Assembly: GCA_039619475.1 (NCBI GenBank)
Contig: CM077116.1
Coordinates: 373,254,294-373,318,293 of the forward strand
Direction: 5' to 3'
DNA: 64,000 nt
DNA from: Icerya purchasi
Taxonomy: Eukaryota; Arthropoda; Insecta; Hemiptera; Monophlebidae
Part shown: positions 1 through 8,212 of the stretch, one piece after another
Layout: every line of letters begins with the position of its first letter
Position numbering within the stretch: the first letter of the stretch is position 1
The notes under the pieces: generated by a model
The model's database searches: none
What the model was told of the DNA's origin: nothing
Seen by the model: only the letters and a program-made list of their open reading frames with translations
Program-made: the position numbers and the translations under genes

Positions 1-560
1 CATATGCCAAGACGCGCATCCCGATCCAGCGCATGTATCCAATATAACGTAAGCCGTCGCGAAAGCGCACGCGCCGATCCCACACATATTCCGATGTCCA
101 TCGCGATATCCCGCGCACACACGCGCTCCGTTCCCGATACAGCGATTATTTCTTTAATATTTCAAAGTCTAAATTTTAATTTTCCCGATTCCCCGATCTT
201 ACTGCCATATGCCAAGACGCACGTCCCGATCCCGCGCATATATCCAATATAACGTTCTCCGCCGCAAAAGCGCACACGCCGATCCCACGCATACCCCGAT
301 CTCCACCGCGATATCCCGCGCACACACGCGCTCCGTTCCCGATACCGCGATTATTTCTTTAATATTTCAAAGCCTAAGTATACATAATATAAAATTAGCC
401 GAAGCATATTTTTTATTTTCCTGATTCTCCGATCTTACTACCATATGCTAAAGCGCTCGTCCCGATCCCGCGCATATATCTAACATAACCTTATTCTCCG
501 CGAAAGCGCACACGCAGATCCCCTGCACGTGTTGTCCGTTTATACTATCGCGATTACTTT
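1..560 (+). repeat. GC-rich tandem repeat array at outer end of left arm
   Basis: Three diverged units begin with CATATGC at 1, 206 and 442, giving periods of 205 and 236 bases. Each contains CCCGATCC-type words, GCGAAAGCGCAC-like words and, in the first two units, CGCGATATCCCGCGCACAC followed by an AT-rich GATTATTTCTTTAATATTTCAAAG. The array is much richer in G and C than the surrounding DNA. Open frames across it only reflect this composition. It resembles a subterminal repeat or an origin-like iteron array, but its function is not known. Confidence 0.85.
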
Positions 561-2257
561 TTTTTAATTATTATTTTTTTCACATAATAACCCAATCACT
601 GCTCTGTTGTCTAAACCTAACCGGTTATCCAAAACATTTATAAATTAACAAATCAATTATTTCTATAGTCTAAAATATCCTTAGTCTCCTTTACCCCTTC
701 CATCCTCTTTTCCGATCGATTCCGTTGTTTTAATATCGAATATATCGCATTCTATTTACTTTTACTACAACCATTAAACCCCCGATCGACGTTCCCAACG
801 CATCCGTCATCTCATATTGAGAGGTAATTATTTTTTTCTGTGACCGCTATGAATGCACACCGTCCATTCCCGCACACCCATCTGCTGTCGTTAGTTCCCA
901 TACCGTTCATAATAACTTTTTCAACTCCAAGTATTATGGAATTATTCTAACTATATTTTTTTTTCGCTTCTGATCGTTTCTCCCGAACGTTCATAATTTT
1001 TTTCAAGACATATGTATTCAAAAATGAAATCGAGTATAATTTTATTTAACACGGTTTCATAATTTCCCTCACCATCCCCTATTCATCCTACACAAATTAC
1101 AATTCTTTCATAATAAATGTTCTAGACCCAGTCAAACAATCAACTCTCGCAGAAGTGTAGACGTTGCCTCCAACACCCATTTTACTATCAATTATTGTAT
1201 ATTATTGTTAGATTATTTTTCCAAAAAGTCTTTTGAAATTTTTTTGCCGTTCGTACATTTTTTTTTTTTTTTATTTGCACGACATCCATTTCCATGCATA
1301 CACGTTTCCCTAACAATTATAATATGTTTTATTTATTTTTCAACTCCTCACAGACTTACATACACGCCATATTGTCACACTCACAGATAGGTTCCTTATT
1401 AATCGTGACCATTTTTTTTTTTTTTGTATTATCCGCGGGAGCATATCACATCAGACCCACACATATACCACACACAGTTATTATATTTAATTTTTAATTA
1501 TCGATCTTTAATTATTTTTACTGCTATTATTTTTCTGACACATTCACCCCGTCTTACATACTTTACATCTTTTAACATTTTGATAGAGAAAATCTCAGGG
1601 CACTAAATAATTTTTATCAACATCGTAACTAATTTTAATATTATACACATCTCAGTATAATTATTAAACGAAGGAACTATTATTTTCATTGACGATATTG
1701 TTGCTACAAACATTAATCGTCCTTTTCCAGGTATAGTCAACCTCTTCGTGTATTCGTCTCGTCTTTCTATCAACCTTTGACCGCTCAATACTCCCCCGCT
1801 ATTTACCGTTATTCGCTAGAAGAATATTTTTTTAGACTCGTTCAAATACACACACATGCACATAAAAAAATAGACATCAACGTCATCGAACACTGATCTC
1901 GACATTTCCGAGAAATTCAATCGCTGCTCCACAGTCTAAGATGTCTCCGCCCGCCTCAACAGTCGTTTGTATCATTATTGAAGCGCCTGTCATGTACCGT
2001 TATTTACGACCTTTTACAACATACAAATTCACGACATGTATACACCTTTTCTAGAAAGCATGGTGAAAATGGACAATCTCTCCCGATGAAAACCAGCTTG
2101 AATGATGTACCGTTATTTCATTCATTTTGCAGAAGGTTAATTTAAGGCGTCCATGCATCTTTTCTACTAATAAATAAGCAAATGTAACCTTTAAACCTTT
2201 CTACCTTTTTGCAATCAATTTACTGATTGTACATACTTTTTATATTTTTTCCACATA
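560..2257. other. AT-rich non-coding part of left arm
   Basis: No supported gene lies here or in the mirrored stretch 13659-15356. The segment 838-1010 is a diverged copy of 2258-2420, sharing the order 'CATTC.CACACAC.CATCTGCT.CCGTTAG' and then 'CATTCATAATAACTTTTT'. Three copies of TACCGTTATT sit at 1804-1813, 1995-2004 and 2108-2117. Long T runs are frequent. Short open frames show no domain. Confidence 0.6.
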
Positions 2258-2436
2258 CTCCTTGATCGTCACAACCACCACAAAAGCGCACCATCCATTC
2301 GCACACACTCATCTGCTACCGTTAGATCTCATATCATTCATAATAACTTTTTTCAATTCTATTAGTTTAAGAATATTTCATTTTTTTTTGTTGTTTTTTT
2401 TTCTAACTCTAACATTTTTTTTTTTTCGAAATCTTT

Positions 2437-2830
2437 CGTATTATATTTTTTCTCCAATATGTATGCTCACTATCGTAGCGTAAATGTGCGTCGCTTATAA
2501 CCTTACATGCATGTTGCCATACCGTTGTATTAGATCGTGCGACAATGTTATTGAGTCTGCTGAAACAGGATCTTCATCTTCATATCTTTTGTAGAAAACG
2601 GTTTACATGTACACACCTACACTCAAACACACATATCTTCATCTCCCCTTGACAGCGTCTTTCAAACACCTCTACAACCAAAGGAATGTGGTTTTTCTGG
2701 TACAACCCTCCCTTTTCAAAGGCATGCATTGAGGTAGATTGTTGAACGGATCTGATCGTGCAGGCAGTATTAGTTTTATGTTAAACGTGTTCATTTTGTA
2801 GAATCTGTGTTCTTCACGCATTATTAAAAA
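2437..2830 (+). promoter_or_regulatory. Upstream cassette of gene A (copy 1 of a duplicated leader)
   Basis: This region is repeated in front of gene B at about 4568-4975. Shared blocks include a tract around ATGTATGCTCACTATCGTAG, GTGCGACAATGTTAT, CCAAAGGAATGTGGTTTT, CAACCCTCCCTTTTCAAAGG and GATCTGATCGTGCAGGCAGT. Conservation is at DNA level while the open frames differ, so I read it as a promoter and 5' untranslated leader. The mirror copy is at about 13086-13479. Confidence 0.6.
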
Positions 2831-2860
2831 TTTACTGTAACGGTAAAAGTAATAATTTTC

Positions 2861-2870
2861 TATTTTTTAG
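2861..2870 (+). promoter_or_regulatory. Candidate 3' splice site before gene A
   Basis: A pyrimidine-rich stretch ends in TATTTTTTAG 28 bases before the ATG at 2899. Gene B has a similar tract ending in TTTTTTTAG. The pair suggests that both leaders contain a 5' untranslated intron ending just before the start codon. No donor is assigned with confidence. The mirror is at 13046-13055. Confidence 0.35.
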
Positions 2871-2898
2871 TAGAAAGTTAAAAAAACAGTAATCAAAC

Positions 2899-3903
2899 AT
2901 GAATAACAATACCGAATCGATTGATATTAAAACCGACGAATTTATTCAGAATTCCTTTTCGAGTGATAGCGACTCGCATACGTCTTCTTCACCTCCAACA
3001 CCGCAAAATGATGATGGTTATACATCAGAACAATCAACATCCCTTGTACGTAAAATCGTTGGTCCTGTATTATTATCAGAACAAGTGGATATAGCGGAAT
3101 ATTTTGTAGATATCAGCGTCCATATAGATTGTGATTATGGGTTTCGAGTAACTGAACTAGCAATGATTGATATGTCTGGAGGGAAGTGTTTGCATACGTT
3201 GTATAAGCCAAGCAGAGCATGGCATGCATCAAAAATGCCACATTTACAATGTTCTTCAGTGAGTTATTACTTGAAGAATCCTTCATTATTTCCCTGTCGT
3301 GAAGAAATATTCATCGCACGCGATATATTCACGATATTGTCCCAAAAACCGAGGGCTCGCGTATATGTTTTAACAGTATATGCTAAACTTACACTAATGG
3401 AACTTAACGAAAAGTCTGAATTGTTGCGTGATTTAGACTACGAAATCGTTAATATGGATCAAGTCTTTCGATTATCTAGTATTGAGAATCTACATGAAGA
3501 GTATTTTGGTATAAGCAATTTGATAACTTGTAAACACCATAATGAGAATGATAGTTTTCATTGTGCGGTGAAAAACGTTATGGTGATGAAGGCATGGTAC
3601 GATCATGTCATCCGTCCGCTGAAGCTTATGAATAATCTCAATATAAATGATTTAAGTCAGTTGTTCATTACAACCACCAAAGAAATGATAATTACGTTAT
3701 TTCCAAGTTGTGTTGGAGACATTTATACATTTTTACCAGATAGACTAAAACAGGATGATACGATAAAATCACTTCTACCATGTTTTGAACATGAGAATGA
3801 TGAAGAATATTATTTCGATGACGATATATTTCTGCATAGTACTCGAAATTGTATGAAAGTAAAAGATTGTATCGACTGCCAACGTACAATTCGCGCAGAT
3901 TAA
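2899..3903 (+). CDS. Gene A, left copy: exonuclease-like protein, probably inactive (334 aa)
   Basis: This is an intact 334-residue frame starting MNNNTES. Residues 1-50 are an acidic, Ser/Asn-rich leader sharing FIQN.F with gene B. Residues about 66-235 resemble an insect protein family that looks DEDDh-exonuclease-like: YFVDIS at 68-73 stands where the family has a D-x-E motif, followed by TELAMIDM at 85-92, YKPSRAWH at 102-109 and CKHHN...HCAVKN at 211-226. The catalytic Glu after the first Asp is Ser, so activity is doubtful. The acidic C-terminus (about 285-312) has no recognised domain. The family assignment is from memory of its pattern and is moderately sure. The frame is intact and identical in both arms, which suggests recent duplication or constraint. 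The start is chosen because the same ATG context opens gene B. Confidence 0.75.
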   Translation: MNNNTESIDIKTDEFIQNSFSSDSDSHTSSSPPTPQNDDGYTSEQSTSLVRKIVGPVLLSEQVDIAEYFVDISVHIDCDYGFRVTELAMIDMSGGKCLHTLYKPSRAWHASKMPHLQCSSVSYYLKNPSLFPCREEIFIARDIFTILSQKPRARVYVLTVYAKLTLMELNEKSELLRDLDYEIVNMDQVFRLSSIENLHEEYFGISNLITCKHHNENDSFHCAVKNVMVMKAWYDHVIRPLKLMNNLNINDLSQLFITTTKEMIITLFPSCVGDIYTFLPDRLKQDDTIKSLLPCFEHENDEEYYFDDDIFLHSTRNCMKVKDCIDCQRTIRAD

Positions 3904-4059
3904 AAATTCATTAATTCGATCGTTTTTAACAATTTTGTATATTTTTTCTGTATATTTTTGTGTGTATTTGTACATATATATTTTTTTTTCAGACCGTTCG
4001 TTTTTATGTTTTCTTTAAAAATTTTTAAATATATTTTTATACACATGTAAATACTGTTT

Positions 4060-4118
4060 TGTATATATTTTGTATATATTTTTTCCCTCAATATCTATTC
4101 ATTCTCATATTGTATATA
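4060..4118 (+). promoter_or_regulatory. Three TGTATATA motifs downstream of gene A
   Basis: TGTATATA occurs at 4060-4067, 4071-4078 and 4111-4118, about 160-215 bases after the stop of gene A. It matches the Pumilio/PUF recognition consensus UGUANAUA and could act in the 3' untranslated region. The surroundings are very AT-rich, so chance occurrence is possible. The mirror copies lie at 11798-11856. Confidence 0.3.
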
Positions 4119-4129
4119 TTTTTGCTAAT

Positions 4130-4567
4130 TATTTTTAATCTTTTTCCGATCCTTTCCGATTTCCGTTTATTTAATTTATTTAGCGATCTATCCTTCTCTC
4201 CCCCTCTTAACTTAAAGTACTGGTAATGACGAAATTTTCAAAAATCTGAACCAGTCGAGTATAATGTATATATAATTATTTAATTTTCGAATATATTTCC
4301 ACATAATTTGTTCATATCTGTTTAGATTAAAAAATTAGATTTTTGTCTGTAATACACCATTTTTTTATTTTTTTGTGTGTAATAAGCGAATTTAACTGTT
4401 ATACTTTTTCACGTACATCACGTATTTCCGCAGCTGTGAGAGTTTTCATCTGTTTATAAGATACAACCTCTGACTCTAAACGTTCTCTAAATATTTTTTT
4501 TTTTTTGAGCCTAAATATTATAGAAATAGCCGAAGTATATTTTTTTCGTTTCTGACCATTTCTTCCG
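4130..4567. other. AT-rich stretch between gene A and the gene B leader
   Basis: I see no gene here or in its mirror (about 11349-11786). It is T-rich with the word TCCGATC near 4145. Around 4505-4570 it repeats part of the sequence seen near 385-430 and 960-1000 (TAGCCGAAG.ATATTTTTT, then the sequence around TTCTGACCATTTCTTCC). Confidence 0.5.
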
Positions 4568-4975
4568 ACCGTTCATAATTTTGTATTTTTTCTACAATAT
4601 GTATGCTCACTATCGTAGCGTAAATGTGCGTCGCTCATAACCTTACATGCATGTTGCCACACCGTTGTATTAGATCGTGCGACAATGTTATAGAGTCTGC
4701 TGAAACAGGTTCTTCCCTTTCATATCTTTTGTAGAAACAGACTCACATGTACACACCTACACACACATACACACACATACACACACATATAACCCAAAGA
4801 ACACCTGCAAACTTCGTTCAGACACACATGCATCCAACTTTCACCAAAGGAATGTGGTTTTTTCTGGTGCAACCCTCCCTTTTCAAAGGCATGCTTCGAG
4901 CTCGAATGTCGAACGGATCTGATCGTGCAGGCAGTATTAGTGTTATGTTAAACGTGTGGAATTTGTTGAAGCTGT
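4568..4975 (+). promoter_or_regulatory. Upstream cassette of gene B (copy 2 of the duplicated leader)
   Basis: This is a diverged copy of 2437-2830 in the same orientation and at a similar distance from the ATG. It contains a CA-rich microsatellite (about 4758-4795) that is one 10-base unit longer than in the right arm. A frame of 137 codons spans it but is not preserved in the gene A copy, so I do not treat it as coding. The mirror copy lies at about 10951-11348. Confidence 0.6.
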
Positions 4976-5084
4976 GTTCTTCACGCGTTATTAAAATATT
5001 CTCAAGAACGATAAAGTCTGTAATTTCCTACGTCTTTTCTCTTTTTCGTTCGCTCTTTATTTTCTGTTTTTTTTCTCTCTTATT

Positions 5085-5133
5085 GCACGTTATTCTTTTC
5101 GCTCTTATTTTCTCTCATTTTTTTAGTATAAAT
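5085..5133 (+). promoter_or_regulatory. Candidate 3' splice site and TATA-like box before gene B
   Basis: A long pyrimidine tract ends in CATTTTTTTAG at 5126, directly followed by TATAAAT at 5127-5133, about 20 bases before the ATG at 5153. The position matches the acceptor-like site in front of gene A, so splicing is the preferred reading. A TATA function so close to the ATG would give a very short leader. The mirror is at about 10793-10841. Confidence 0.35.
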
Positions 5134-5152
5134 ATTACAATAATAATCGAAT

Positions 5153-6010
5153 ATGAATAACAATACCGAATCGAATGTCGATAATGTCGCGGATTTCATT
5201 CAAAATTTTTTCGTAAATGATAATGATAATGCAATGTTTCCGGACGATTTTCCAAATATACATAATATACATATGCCGCCACCACCACCACCAGCAGAAG
5301 AAACATCATTACAAGGGCCTTCGCTACATTCATTCTCAGATTTCATTCCATTGGCTACATCAACACCTTTAGCATCACCGGTAATGACACAAGATTTGCA
5401 AACTCCGTCGTTAGCGCAAGTACCTTTGGTACATGATGAAAAAGAATATAGCACAACAATGTTGGAATTACCCAAAGAAATATTTAACCGAAAAGCAGTC
5501 GTCTATGTTAAAGACCCTAACGATCCAGAAAATAAAAATAGTTTCATGTATGCAGTTTTAGCAAAATTTACATCAAAACCGTCATCGATGTGGCAGTACA
5601 ATATTCTACAGAAAGTATACGATTTCAGCTTTATTCACTTACCGATCCAATCGCTGGCTGATATTGAAACGTTTGAAAGAATAAACGCTGTACCAATCAA
5701 CTTATACAAGCTGATAGAAACCGACTATACAGATCAAAGTACATTCAACTACAAAATAAAAGTCGTGTACGCCTTCCGAAAAAATCACAGTTTGTTAAAT
5801 CATAAACATCACACAAACATATTATATTGGGAATCTAATGGAAATTATCAATTCGCATGGATAAAAAAATTCAGTCGATTGTTGCGGATCCAGTCGCCGA
5901 AAGCGAAATTTGTATGCTGGTCATGTCTCGATCCCATGAATACCGATTACGAACATAATAATACTCACAGATGTGACGCAGTCAGTTGGCGTAATATGCA
6001 CTATATGTAA
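5153..6010 (+). CDS. Gene B, left copy: polymerase-associated zinc-finger family protein (285 aa)
   Basis: This is an intact 285-residue frame starting MNNNTES with the acidic FIQN leader of gene A. A Pro-rich linker with six prolines in a row sits at 42-47. Residues about 106-274 match the order of motifs of an arthropod/cnidarian family: LPKEIFNRKAVVYVKD (106-121), NSFMYAVLAKF (129-139), the hydrophobic IHLPIQSLADIETFE (161-175), INLYKL (182-187), WIKKFSRLL (236-244) and a CX2C...H...C finger (C255, C258, H268 or H272, C274). In the family as I know it, this module is often followed by a family-B DNA polymerase; here the frame stops straight after the finger. The molecular function is unknown; nucleic-acid binding is inferred. 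An AATAAA lies four bases after the stop. Confidence 0.8.
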   Translation: MNNNTESNVDNVADFIQNFFVNDNDNAMFPDDFPNIHNIHMPPPPPPAEETSLQGPSLHSFSDFIPLATSTPLASPVMTQDLQTPSLAQVPLVHDEKEYSTTMLELPKEIFNRKAVVYVKDPNDPENKNSFMYAVLAKFTSKPSSMWQYNILQKVYDFSFIHLPIQSLADIETFERINAVPINLYKLIETDYTDQSTFNYKIKVVYAFRKNHSLLNHKHHTNILYWESNGNYQFAWIKKFSRLLRIQSPKAKFVCWSCLDPMNTDYEHNNTHRCDAVSWRNMHYM

Positions 6011-6013
6011 TTA

Positions 6014-6019
6014 AATAAA
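6014..6019 (+). terminator. Polyadenylation signal AATAAA of gene B (left)
   Basis: A canonical AATAAA begins four bases after the TAA stop at 6008-6010, giving a very short 3' untranslated region. The mirror copy is at 9907-9912. Confidence 0.6.
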
Positions 6020-6399
6020 GACGTATTTTTCGTATTCATAGATGTATTTTTATTTTTCAAAAAATCTTTTTACATTGTTTCATACAAATTAATGTAATCT
6101 ATATAATATAATAAATATTTTCATATGTATACATTTTTGTTTTTATTTTCCATAAACTTAAAATTCCAATTTTACTATTGTTGTTAATATATTCCAAACT
6201 CCAGTTTGTATTAAATCCTCTCGCTCTTTATGTTGAACAGACGAATCAATATTATTTAACTGTTCAGTTAAGTATGCAGAGTCTTTTTGTTTTGCTTAAC
6301 TTTAAAGATATATGATAGATTCTTTTTTCATTTGACAGTGTAAACGTTTTCTTCTTTTACAATTTTCTTATGCTTTATCACTATTACAACATTTTTCAT
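6020..6399. other. AT-rich stretch after gene B
   Basis: I see no gene. Two of the rare substitutions between the arms fall here (near 6268 and 6293, compared with 9658 and 9633). Confidence 0.6.
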
Positions 6400-6740
6400 C
6401 ATTTTCTAACTAATTGTAAACATTTTTCCACTATTTCGTAACATGTTCTTATGTTTTAGGACTTTTTGCCCTATTTTTTTCACCAATTTATACTATTTCG
6501 AAGCATTTCATATGACTGAACGCTACTTAAGAAGTTTTTCGATAATTATCACCATTCCTCGCAATATTCATATGTTTTAACGCTTTTTACACTATTTTTC
6601 ACAAATTCATGATATTTCGCTTCATTTCTAATGTTTGAACGACTCATATGCAGTTTTTCGACAATTTTTCACCGTTCATCACTATATTTTTTTATGTTGT
6701 ATCACCTTTTATGAAGTCTTCATCAAATTTTACCTTCATT
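6400..6740 (+). repeat. Degenerate short tandem array, left arm
   Basis: Loose units of roughly 60-65 bases recur: a TATGTTTTA.GAC or ATGTTTGAACG-like word, then TTTTTC.A.AATT and CACCATTC..CAATATTCATATG. About five diverged units can be followed by eye, and a further diverged unit sits in the central spacer near 7850-7930. The mirror is at 9186-9526. No coding signal is seen. Confidence 0.5.
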
Positions 6741-7254
6741 CAACAATATTTTCGTTATTGTACCCCTTTGAACTGTTGTTTTACCCTAAAAGCGAGTGTA
6801 TATCTAATTTGTTATAATTAAGAAAGAATGTAATGTATATTACAAATTTCCTTTCCTGGAAGTATGATTGTGTGTGCAGAATAATAAACTCTGGTAAGAA
6901 GCAGACTGTATCCACCGTCAAGCAGGGTGTGTAAAGCGTGGTAATTAACTCTGGCATTGCACACATTGCAAGGTAGTTATGATATGTTTGAGCATAAATT
7001 AGTTGTTGTATATCATTCATGTTAGTCATTAAATGTTCACACTGAGAGATGCAAGGGGGGGGCGTCATCATATGTACCATTACGATTTTTATAATTATAA
7101 TGTACACTAAGCATGTATGTATTACAACGACCACATCAACTCTGTTAAGGACGGTAATGTTTGGAGGTAGATAGTGAACCGTTACATTAGAAGAGGAACA
7201 TGGGTACATACATGGAAACATCATTAGCGATATTACATCACATGTATGTCATCA

Positions 7255-7520
7255 AATTTAACTAAAATATTGCGTCCATAGTAAAAAATGCGAGGATTTT
7301 TCCTAAGAGGTTAAATTTTATGTCTAAGATGGCGAATATAATAAAATTGATGCGATTTTAGCTGAAGATGGTGTATTTTACACTAAAATCGTTGTTTTAC
7401 ACCTAAAGTGAGATTATTTGGGGAGATAAACGGTCTTTTTTCATATAAAATTTTATGTTTTTTCTAAATGTGGCTATTTTTTGTCCTAAATGGAGTAATT
7501 TCTGTGTGAATGGCACTTTT
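7255..7520 (+). repeat. Degenerate array of about 35-40-base units, left arm
   Basis: Recurrent, diverged units carry words such as CTAAGATGGCGAATAT, GAAGATGGTGTATTTTACAC and CTAAAATCG.TG.TTTTACACC, alternating TTTTA with a G-containing core. The mirror is at about 8407-8672, identical by eye. I do not see an open frame preserved through it. Confidence 0.45.
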
Positions 7521-7714
7521 TAGACTGGCCTATATACTTCTTGATGTGATATTCCATTCATTGTGAAGCTATGCTTTGAAAGGGTTTGTGTCTGGTTGTG
7601 GGAAGTTTCCAAACTTTTCTGATGCATCGATTATAGTATAATAGTTGTTGTGTGTTAGTGAGTTGATGGTGTTTGGATGGGAATAATAAATAGGGGTAAG
7701 AGGTGGAGTGTACC

Positions 7715-8212
7715 TTTAAACACATTGCAAGTCAGTTATAATATGTTAAGTCAAAATTAGTTGTTGTATCTCGTTCAGGATTTTACATTAAACGATCACA
7801 CTGAGAGACGCGATGGACTCGTCATCATCAAAATCAATGCAATCATTACATTATTTTTCACTAATTTGTAATCACCATTTTTTTTTTATGTTTTGAACGA
7901 CTCTTATAATGTTTTTTGATAATTTGCATGGTACAAGGTTCATAATGTAAAGTAATTTTAATTATTTCAACAGTCTTTACACACAAATAAAGCAATATAT
8001 CTTAAGCACACTCAACATAATACAAATTTTTACAAACAGAAGTAAACAACTGATTTACTTAGAAATTTTAATAAAACTTAAGAATCATTTGCTTGTTTTT
8101 TCAATCAATGATCCAAACTAGCAGGTTTAGAATTATATCAGACCTCTAGTAAAAACCCCAAATTAATTAATGTGAGAGTTAATTATCAAACAGTACTCTC
8201 CTTGCTTGATGT
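7715..8212. repeat. Asymmetric spacer at palindrome centre
   Basis: This 498-base stretch has no inverted counterpart. Its left part (about 7719-7830) is a diverged copy of arm sequence near 6955-7080, sharing blocks such as ATTAGTTGTTGTAT and CACACTGAGAGA. The part near 7850-7930 resembles the degenerate array at 6400-6740. The right part (about 7960-8212) is AT-rich and unmatched. This fits an originally longer arm whose apex was deleted on one side. I see no gene in it. Confidence 0.85.

Larger units (their letters stand above)
1..7714 (+). repeat. Left arm of a giant palindrome
   Basis: The arm is the reverse complement of 8213-15926. Left plus right coordinates sum to 15,916 in the outer part and to 15,926-15,927 in the inner part, and both encoded genes are identical between arms. 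Differences that I could find are a 10-base unit in a CA-rich microsatellite near 4761-4795, one G in the run at 7055-7062, and a few single substitutions near 6268, 6293 and 7650. The arm starts at the window edge, so its true length is unknown. It carries gene A and gene B, both reading towards the centre. Confidence 0.95.

Noticed and set aside
4..424. Two overlapping Arg/Ser-rich open frames of 82 and 71 codons starting MPRR
   Set aside because: They are similar only because they lie in successive units of a GC-rich tandem repeat. No coding signal beyond composition.
4747..5160. 137-codon frame in front of gene B
   Set aside because: The duplicated cassette in front of gene A does not preserve it. 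It covers a CA microsatellite and a pyrimidine tract and is better read as leader DNA.
6781..7224. 147-codon minus-strand frame in the left arm
   Set aside because: The mirror copy at 8703-9145 is broken by a one-base difference in a G/C run, and the related sequence in the spacer does not keep the frame.
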